Under the pieces are notes generated by a model. That model did not search any database. It was given only the letters and a program-made list of their open reading frames with translations, and was not told the origin of the DNA. This document shows, in pieces, positions 21,207 to 26,572 of a DNA stretch of 26,572 bases. This stretch comes from a virus. The translations under genes were made by a program, and so were the position numbers. Each line of letters starts with the position of its first letter. Within the stretch, counting starts at the first letter, position 1. The stretch covers positions 1 to 26,572 of IMG/VR virus record IMGVR_UViG_3300045971_000738. One strand, 5' to 3'.

Positions 21207-24200
21207 ATGGGCATGATTCTCGACGGCATCGGCACCTCTGAGGCCATCGACTCCAGCGGCGAGTTGCTGGAGTTGAAGGGGCTCGACATCTCCGACCTCG
21301 TCGAGGGGCGTGGCGTCCTGAACACCGAGCACCGCGGCGACGACGCCCCGGGCTACTCCTACCTCGACATCATCGGCCGCGTCATCTACGCGAAGAAGCT
21401 GTACAAGCGCGACGACTGCGAGAACGACCGGCAGCGCAAGTACTGGGACGAGGTCAAGCTCCCCTACCTGTACATCAAGGTCGAGTTGTTCGACTCGGCT
21501 GAGGACGGGGACCACGCTGCTGCGAAGGCTGCCGCGGCCATGATTCGGCACTACACTCGGCGTGGACTCAACGTCCTCATCCGCTACAGCATCGAGGGCA
21601 GCACGCTGGTGATGGAGGACAAGACCATCAAGGCTGCCATCGCGCGCCGTGTGGCCGCCACCATCAAGCCAGCCAACAAGACCTGCAACTCAGGCATCCT
21701 CGAAGACAGCTACGAGAAGCCGGAGAAGAAGGGCAAGGACGCACTGGGCGGGGCTGACGGCATCGGCGGCTTCCTCGAAGACAGCGAAGAGGTCACCAAG
21801 TTCGAGAAGCCCGACGCCATGAAGCTCGGCAAGTCGGTGCTGATGGCCTGCAACCCCGAGGTCGACGCGGTCGACACGTTCGCTGAGCAGGCCACCGCCT
21901 TCGTGGACCTCGCCAAGACCATGGAGGGTGGCAGCTACAACGCCGCCCCGAGCACCCTGACCGGCGGCGCCGCTCTCCAGCGCGAGGACCTCGGCCAGCA
22001 CCAGCGGCTGGTGACCATCTGCAAGGTGGCCCTCCGCGACTACGACAAGGACAAGCACGGCCCCTTCCGCAAGCACCTCCAGAAGATGCTTGAGGACGAG
22101 GGCATGTTCGAGGTCTCGGACGAGTTCCTCGACACCTTCGAGCAGTTGGCGGAGGAGCTTCCTGTCTCGGCCAAGCTGAACCGCCTGAAGAAGGACGAGG
22201 GCGAGGAAGCGGCTCCGGTGAAGACGAAGGAGAGCCCGGCCGAGAAGAGGACGCGGCGCGAGGGCGCCTACAAGGAGACCATCGCCACCATCAAGGAGAA
22301 CCGCGCCGCCGCGTTCCCGCCGGGCACCGAGGATGAGGCCGGTCGCCTGCCGCCCACCGAGTCGCCGGGCTGGAAGCCGCGCGCCAAGCCGAGCACCCCT
22401 CGCAACGGCATCGTCGTCGACCACGCGCGAGGCGTCATCTACACCGGCCCCACCACGCGCGGCCCGGCCAGTGGTCGCCGCCTGTACGCGCCGAGCGTCA
22501 ACGACGCGCACTACATGAAGCACCTGACTGACCCGGACATCAACGCGACGCACGACCGGGCCCTGAAGAACTGGGTGCTGATGCACCGCCTCGCGCGGCA
22601 GGGCAAGATTCCCGATGAGGTCATCGCCCACACGTCGCTCTTCACCCTCATGGCGCCGAACGAGTCGGTGCACATCCAAGAGCTTGCCCACGGCTTCCTC
22701 GAAGACATGATGGCCAAGGGCTTCGACCCGCGGAAGAAGTACGACCCGGACGACCTCGCCGAGTGGGAGTACGAGTTCCAGAACATGGCGCAGGGGCAGC
22801 ACATCCCTGCGTACATGCACGACCACTTCATGTCGCAGGCCTCGGGCATCTGGCGGAAGCCGCGCGCTGACGAAATCGAGTCGGGCACCTACAAGTCCGG
22901 CATGCACACGGCCTCCAAGCTGGAGTCGCCTGACCAGCCGCTGCGCTCGGCCGTCGGCAAGACCGGCTCAGCCTCCCAGCCGGACAAGCCGGGCAAGTGG
23001 AACACGGTCGCGCGCTACCACGAGGTGCACGGGCTCTTCGGCGAGTTGCTCGGCAAGCATGGCGTGGACAGCGACGCCATCATGAACGAGTTGAGCGCGA
23101 TGAAGGTGAAGAACTCCAAGTTCGCGTTCGGCTTCGGGCAGAAGACCTTCCGCTACACGCTCGGCATGCTGGGGCTCGGGAAGAACGTCGTCCCGGACAC
23201 CCACTTCGTGCGGCACATCTTCGGCATGCACCCCGAGGACCCGAACCTCGACAAGCTGAAGTCGTGGGTGGGCTCGGGCCCCGAGAAGGAGCCGATGCTG
23301 CAAGGCATCGACAAGTGGTTCCGCGCGAACCACCCAGCCTTCGAGTGGACCCGCAACAAGCTGAAGACCCAGTACGGCGAGGACTTCGGCGACCACGCGA
23401 CCTTCCCGGCCTTCTGGCTGCACTGGACCACTATCGCTCCTCACGAGCGCGACGCGAAGTGGAACGTCTCGCAGGCCTCGAACGAGGGCACCGACCACGC
23501 GGTGCTCTGGAACTCGGTCCACCACATCCTCGACCAGTACGGGCTGCCTCACGACCCGCACCACCCGAGCCTCAGGAAGAAGGAGGCGTGGTCCCACGGC
23601 GGGAGCTTGTCGGCTCGCACGGCGCACGCCATGAAGTCCATCCAAGACCGCTTCGGTGAGACCGCGGCGTCCATCGCCTACTACGCCTACCTCGCCCCTC
23701 TGCTGATGGCGCCCTCGAAGCCCGAGGCGCTGCACAAGGCCGAGGTCATGGCGCGCCTGCTGAAGGGTGAGCACGAGGAGGAGTCGGCAGCCGCCCCCAA
23801 GACGTACATGCACAAGGGGCACGCGGTGCTGCCGGGCGAGGTGGAGTTCATCGGCGGCCCTCAGCAGGGCACTCGCCTCCCGCTCGTCTCCATCGGCAAG
23901 GACTACCACCACGTCCTGAGCCCCGAGGGCGGGCTGATGAAGCTGCAAGCTGGTCACCCGATGACCCGCATCGTCAAGCAGCCCAAGCTCGTCCGCGCCA
24001 ACACGCAGGTCGACTCGAAGATGCACGGCCATCCGACCTTGCACGGGACCAACGACCAGCACGACCTCATCCACGGCATCGACATGGCCAAGATGCTCGG
24101 CCGCGTCTCACCCAAGCCGGGTCTCACCAGCAGGCTCATGCCCGAGGGCAGCACTGGCTGGTTCCAGTCGGGTGAGGGCCACCTCGCCTACGTGAAGCCC

Positions 24201-24896
24201 TCCTTCGACGCTCAGGACGACGACGAGGCCTACGGCAACCCCAACTTCGGCATCGCCCACCGCGAGGCTGCCTTCTCGCGTCTCGCGCACGAGTTCTTCG
24301 GGCTCGGCGACAACGTCCCGGTGTCCACGGTCTTCAAGCACCCGGTGACGGGCGAGTGGCACTCGGCGCAGAAGCACGTCGAGGGCGAGCACTACTCACG
24401 CGGCTCCATGTACCACAAGGAGATGCTGGGGCAGTTGGCTCGCTCGGGCCAGTTGGACAAGCTGGGGCTGATGGACATGCTCCTGCACCAGACCGACCGG
24501 CACTCGGGCAACGGGCTCTTCTCCGCGGACGGCGGCAAGCTGCAACTCATCGACAACGGGCAGGCCTTCTCGAAGCACAAGGAGTACCAGCCCAAGCTGT
24601 CCGACTTCTGGGCCATCGGCCACGAGTACAACGACGGCGACAACTGGTACGTGAACCCGCTGCACCCGGGCGCGGTGGCGTGGCTGCAAGGCCTCGACCC
24701 GCAGAAGATGGCCGAGCACATGGACCGTCTCGGTGTGCCGAAGGAGGAGCGTGACGAGTCAGTGCGCCGCCTCGTGGCCACCCAGAAGCGCGTCGGCCGC
24801 GGCAACGTCTCCCGTGGCGCTGCGATGGGGGCTCCGTTCATGACCCAACGCCGCGAGCCACCCGCTGCCCGCATCCACTTCATGGACGGAGTCTAG
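21207..24896 (+). CDS. Prohead protease fused to a DNA glycosylase-like domain and a PI3K/HipA-like kinase domain
   Basis: A 1229-aa multidomain protein. Residues about 1-165 resemble phage capsid-maturation proteases of the herpes-assemblin fold: the possible catalytic His42 in LNTEHRGDD, GRVIYAKKLY, and Ser128 in RYSIEGS. Residues about 170-430 are charged or low complexity linker-like, with a helical part after. Residues about 600-745 look like an HhH-GPD glycosylase: GFGQKTFRYTLGMLGLG with Lys646, then VPDTHFVR with Asp664, the two residues used by endonuclease III, but no iron-sulphur cysteines. Residues about 985-1180 carry a kinase pattern: Lys997 (YVKP), Glu1020, the catalytic-loop HQTDRHSGN (Asp1097, Asn1102) and IDNG (Asp1116). 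I infer that the protease may release internal enzymes carried in the head. The frame is open throughout; no frameshift seen. Confidence 0.8.
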   Translation: MGMILDGIGTSEAIDSSGELLELKGLDISDLVEGRGVLNTEHRGDDAPGYSYLDIIGRVIYAKKLYKRDDCENDRQRKYWDEVKLPYLYIKVELFDSAEDGDHAAAKAAAAMIRHYTRRGLNVLIRYSIEGSTLVMEDKTIKAAIARRVAATIKPANKTCNSGILEDSYEKPEKKGKDALGGADGIGGFLEDSEEVTKFEKPDAMKLGKSVLMACNPEVDAVDTFAEQATAFVDLAKTMEGGSYNAAPSTLTGGAALQREDLGQHQRLVTICKVALRDYDKDKHGPFRKHLQKMLEDEGMFEVSDEFLDTFEQLAEELPVSAKLNRLKKDEGEEAAPVKTKESPAEKRTRREGAYKETIATIKENRAAAFPPGTEDEAGRLPPTESPGWKPRAKPSTPRNGIVVDHARGVIYTGPTTRGPASGRRLYAPSVNDAHYMKHLTDPDINATHDRALKNWVLMHRLARQGKIPDEVIAHTSLFTLMAPNESVHIQELAHGFLEDMMAKGFDPRKKYDPDDLAEWEYEFQNMAQGQHIPAYMHDHFMSQASGIWRKPRADEIESGTYKSGMHTASKLESPDQPLRSAVGKTGSASQPDKPGKWNTVARYHEVHGLFGELLGKHGVDSDAIMNELSAMKVKNSKFAFGFGQKTFRYTLGMLGLGKNVVPDTHFVRHIFGMHPEDPNLDKLKSWVGSGPEKEPMLQGIDKWFRANHPAFEWTRNKLKTQYGEDFGDHATFPAFWLHWTTIAPHERDAKWNVSQASNEGTDHAVLWNSVHHILDQYGLPHDPHHPSLRKKEAWSHGGSLSARTAHAMKSIQDRFGETAASIAYYAYLAPLLMAPSKPEALHKAEVMARLLKGEHEEESAAAPKTYMHKGHAVLPGEVEFIGGPQQGTRLPLVSIGKDYHHVLSPEGGLMKLQAGHPMTRIVKQPKLVRANTQVDSKMHGHPTLHGTNDQHDLIHGIDMAKMLGRVSPKPGLTSRLMPEGSTGWFQSGEGHLAYVKPSFDAQDDDEAYGNPNFGIAHREAAFSRLAHEFFGLGDNVPVSTVFKHPVTGEWHSAQKHVEGEHYSRGSMYHKEMLGQLARSGQLDKLGLMDMLLHQTDRHSGNGLFSADGGKLQLIDNGQAFSKHKEYQPKLSDFWAIGHEYNDGDNWYVNPLHPGAVAWLQGLDPQKMAEHMDRLGVPKEERDESVRRLVATQKRVGRGNVSRGAAMGAPFMTQRREPPAARIHFMDGV

Positions 24897-24897
24897 C

Positions 24898-25209
24898 ATG
24901 CGTGAAGGTATCTACCGGCTCTACAGGAACTACGTCAGCGAGAAGGCTGAGACCCAGCGCCGACAGGTCGCTCGCTTCGTCCTCTACGGCGACAGCCTCA
25001 CTGCCCTTGAGGACCACGACGGGCTGGTCGAGCAGCTTGCTCCCAACGGGAAGGTCACGGCCAACATCCTCCAGCGGCTCAAGCTGATGGAGCACTCACC
25101 GTACTGGAGCCTCGTGCACGAGCAGGACGTGCAGGGCGGCGAGCACGAAGACATGCTGCCTGAGATGGGCGTTGGTCCCACTGAGTGGCCGATGCCCGAG
25201 GAGGGGTAG
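24898..25209 (+). CDS. Hypothetical protein between protease fusion and GGDEF gene
   Basis: A 103-aa protein with a basic helical start (REGIYRLYRNYVSEKAETQRRQ), a middle FVLYGDSLTALEDHDGLVEQL and an acidic, proline-rich end. No family recognised. Its ATG follows the previous stop by 1 nt with a GGAG site, and the next gene begins 2 nt after its stop, so the three genes form one operon. Confidence 0.75.
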   Translation: MREGIYRLYRNYVSEKAETQRRQVARFVLYGDSLTALEDHDGLVEQLAPNGKVTANILQRLKLMEHSPYWSLVHEQDVQGGEHEDMLPEMGVGPTEWPMPEEG

Positions 25210-25211
25210 CC

Positions 25212-25922
25212 ATGGACGAGAAGCTCATCGCAAGGCTCGCGAAGACGTACGAGGAAATCGCGCACCACCTCGACCCCGAGACGAAGGACCACTTCGAGTC
25301 CGTCCCCGCCGACCGTCGCGACTTCTTCAAGCGCGCCATGTTCGAGGACTCAAAGGTTCCGGGTGCGATGAACCAGTACGCCTACAAGACGATGAACGTG
25401 GCGCAGCGCCCCGGCGCGCACGTGAAGCTGGACCTGAACGACCTGAAGCACCTCAACGACAAGTTCGGGCACGAGGCGGGCGATGCGGCCATCACGGGCT
25501 TCGGCGGTGCGGCTCTGGAGGCCTCGCGCAAGAACGGTGGCCAGTTGTTCCGGACCGGCGGCGACGAGTTCGACGCCCACTTCCCCACCCAAGAGCAGGC
25601 CTACCAGTTCCTGCGCCATGCCTCGACGGGTGTCGGGCAGTTGGTGCCGACCGGCGGCCACCACAAGCTGAGCTTCTCCGCGGGCATCGGGCCGACGCCG
25701 GGCCATGCCGACAAGGCGCTCTACCTGTCGAAGGGCGCGAAGACCGCTCGCTTCGGTGACCTGCGCAGCGACCCGAACGCCGTCACTGGCCACGGGCAGC
25801 ACTTCGCGCACTCGCTGATGCCCGGCGCCGCGGGCCCTGTGAGTGTGGCCGACGAGCCCGCCATCCCGGAGCAGTACTCGAAGCCGAAGCCGACCGGCCC
25901 CATCACGATGCCGAGCGTGTAA
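25212..25922 (+). CDS. GGDEF-domain protein (diguanylate cyclase-type)
   Basis: GGDEF enzymes make cyclic di-GMP from two GTP. In this 236-aa protein the domain spans about residues 68-180: KLDLNDLKHLNDKFGHEAGD (74-91; Asp74 in the usual metal position), the complete signature FRTGGDEF (113-120), SFSAGIG (154-160) and ADKALYLSKGAK (166-177). All main active-site features are visible, but the RxxD inhibitory site that normally precedes GGDEF is absent. There is no membrane or sensor domain, only a short helical N-terminus (1-65) and a Pro/Gly-rich C-terminal tail. It uses a GAGGAGGGG ribosome site and is the third gene of the protease operon. A degenerate or different nucleotide cyclase activity is possible. 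Confidence 0.85.
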   Translation: MDEKLIARLAKTYEEIAHHLDPETKDHFESVPADRRDFFKRAMFEDSKVPGAMNQYAYKTMNVAQRPGAHVKLDLNDLKHLNDKFGHEAGDAAITGFGGAALEASRKNGGQLFRTGGDEFDAHFPTQEQAYQFLRHASTGVGQLVPTGGHHKLSFSAGIGPTPGHADKALYLSKGAKTARFGDLRSDPNAVTGHGQHFAHSLMPGAAGPVSVADEPAIPEQYSKPKPTGPITMPSV

Positions 25923-25938
25923 GTTAGGTGCTCGAAGA

Positions 25939-25957
25939 TGCCGGAAGTCGGCACTTT
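25939..25957 (+). terminator. Possible weak terminator after the GGDEF gene
   Basis: TGCCG-GAAGT-CGGCA forms a 5-bp hairpin followed by CTTT, 17 nt after the stop codon. The short stem and T-run make this weak. Confidence 0.3.
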
Positions 25958-26026
25958 CGCGACGTGAACTTACAACCTCGTGCCGATGTTTCTGCCGATG
26001 TTGTGGCGGATGTCTGGGCGCCGTGC

Positions 26027-26032
26027 TAATCT
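26027..26032 (+). promoter_or_regulatory. Late-type promoter -10 box (TAATCT) for tmRNA
   Basis: TAATCT ends 6 nt before the first base of the folded tmRNA acceptor stem (26039), so it would start transcription at the mature 5' end. About 100 nt upstream to 25923 holds nothing else I recognise. Confidence 0.6.
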
Positions 26033-26038
26033 ACTGGT

Positions 26039-26383
26039 GGGCCCGAACTGGATTCGACGGGTTGCTAGAAGGCTAGTGTGCGTGCCGAGGTTGGTCAGCC
26101 GTCCTCGTAAAAAGCAGACCAAGCACAGGCGATGAGCCCATGCTGCGCGCGGCCTAAACAGCCGAGCGTCGGGACTACGTGAGCCCGACCGTCGCACCCC
26201 GAGATGCTCCTGTAGGGGATGCGGCGCCATGACCGGAGATGCAGGTCGGACGAGAGCGTCGCGCGCTCGCTGACTCAAGACGACAGCGACAACGCTGGAC
26301 CAGCCCGGGGACACGGGCTACGCACGTAGAGCATCAGTCGGAAGGCAGTTCGGACCGGGGTTCGATTCCCCGCGGGTCCACCA
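26039..26383 (+). ncRNA. ssrA: tmRNA (one-piece)
   Basis: tmRNA rescues stalled ribosomes and tags the unfinished protein. The 5' end GGGCCCG pairs with CGGGTCC at 26374-26380 (7 bp). The third pair is G-U, the alanyl-tRNA synthetase identity signal. The T arm is CGGGG-TTCGATT-CCCCG, and discriminator A plus encoded CCA end at 26383. The family phrases GGATTCGACGGG and CTCGTAAA are present. A reading frame starting GGC at 26128 encodes GDEPMLRAA and stops at TAA 26155-26157, in the expected place after the first pseudoknot region; I take this as the tag. At 345 nt the length is typical. Phage-borne tmRNAs are known but uncommon. Confidence 0.92.
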
Positions 26384-26387
26384 TCTT

Positions 26388-26402
26388 GGGACAGCACGTC
26401 CC
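26388..26402 (+). other. Hairpin downstream of tmRNA
   Basis: GGGAC-AGCAC-GTCCC, a 5-bp stem just after the encoded CCA end. It could help 3' processing of the tmRNA. Confidence 0.4.
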
Positions 26403-26412
26403 TGCACGAGGG

Positions 26413-26445
26413 GCACCGGCCTCAGGCTGTGGACAGTACCGGTGC
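26413..26445 (+). other. Long hairpin downstream of tmRNA
   Basis: GCACCGG pairs with CCGGTGC (7 bp) around a 19-nt loop that itself contains CTG/CAG. It lies between the tmRNA and the terminator. No tRNA or coding signal seen here. Confidence 0.4.
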
Positions 26446-26464
26446 TGGTGGAGGCGTCACCCGA

Positions 26465-26499
26465 GGGGGTTCGTGGTCACCAGCCATGGACCCCCTTTT
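26465..26499 (+). terminator. Rho-independent terminator
   Basis: GGGGGT (26465-26470) pairs with ACCCCC (26490-26495), with an inner TGG/CCA, and is followed directly by TTTT. It closes the tmRNA transcript. The remaining 73 nt to the window end are AT-richer and hold only a TGGTATAGT sequence that could be an extended -10 box for a gene outside. Confidence 0.7.
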
Positions 26500-26572
26500 G
26501 TACTGTTAGTGAAACTACGAAGTTGGATAAGTCTAAGGAATCACTGTCCTTTTGGTATAGTGCACTTGTCCA

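Noticed and set aside
21690-24074. Long minus-strand frames opposite the protease fusion
   Set aside because: No start signals or domains, and the plus strand carries recognisable domains with conserved catalytic residues.
26108-26175. Alternative tmRNA tag beginning at GCA (ADQAQAM...)
   Set aside because: That frame does not end in a typical tag end or stop near TAA 26155; the GGC frame ends in AA followed by TAA at the expected position.
26523-26561. TTGGAT and TATAGT as a further promoter of the array type
   Set aside because: The spacing is 27 nt instead of 17. An extended -10 (TGGTATAGT) remains possible, but any gene it serves is outside the window.

Overview
This GC-rich window reads as part of a tailed double-stranded DNA phage genome, or a closely related prophage. 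The evidence is the row terminase small subunit-like protein, terminase large subunit, portal, MuF-type head protein, repeat-containing virion protein and prohead protease, plus two tRNA genes and a one-piece tmRNA. The host cannot be named from sequence. Many genes appear to be translated from leaderless mRNAs, a habit common in Actinobacteria and Deinococcus-Thermus; that is only a hint.

Layout. Positions 1-11773 (+) form a virion block: two unknown proteins, TerS-like, TerL, a freestanding HNH nuclease, an unknown virion protein, portal, an endonuclease VII-type nuclease, MuF head protein, an 881-aa fibre-like protein and two tiny ORFs. Positions 11771-21154 (-) form an opposite-strand accessory block of two tRNA genes (Leu-CAA, probable Gln-UUG), 24 small mostly unrecognised genes and a probable structured RNA. 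Positions 21165-26499 (+) return to the virion strand: a 1229-aa fusion of a prohead protease, a DNA glycosylase-like domain and a PI3K/HipA-like kinase, a small unknown gene, a GGDEF (diguanylate cyclase-type) protein, then tmRNA and a terminator.

Two promoter systems can be read directly. The minus-strand block carries 14 nearly identical sigma70-type promoters (TTGACR/T, exactly 17 nt, TANANT or TAGAGT). Thirteen of them place the -10 box 6-7 nt before an ATG, so transcription should start on or next to the start codon; 12 of these 13 proteins begin Met-Thr. Genes further inside each unit have Shine-Dalgarno sites or overlapping stop/start codons instead. The plus strand uses TAATCT with no matching -35, before the TerS-like gene, the HNH gene, the protease fusion and the tmRNA; the tmRNA 5' end anchors the start site.

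The most unusual content is the protease-glycosylase-kinase fusion followed by a GGDEF enzyme. I infer a set of enzymes that could be packaged in the capsid, released by the protease and delivered to the host. The DNA also lacks GATC, CTGCAG and (G/C)AGCT(G/C) entirely by eye, with synonymous codons chosen to avoid them. The two phage tRNAs read two of the replacement codons (TTG and CAA).
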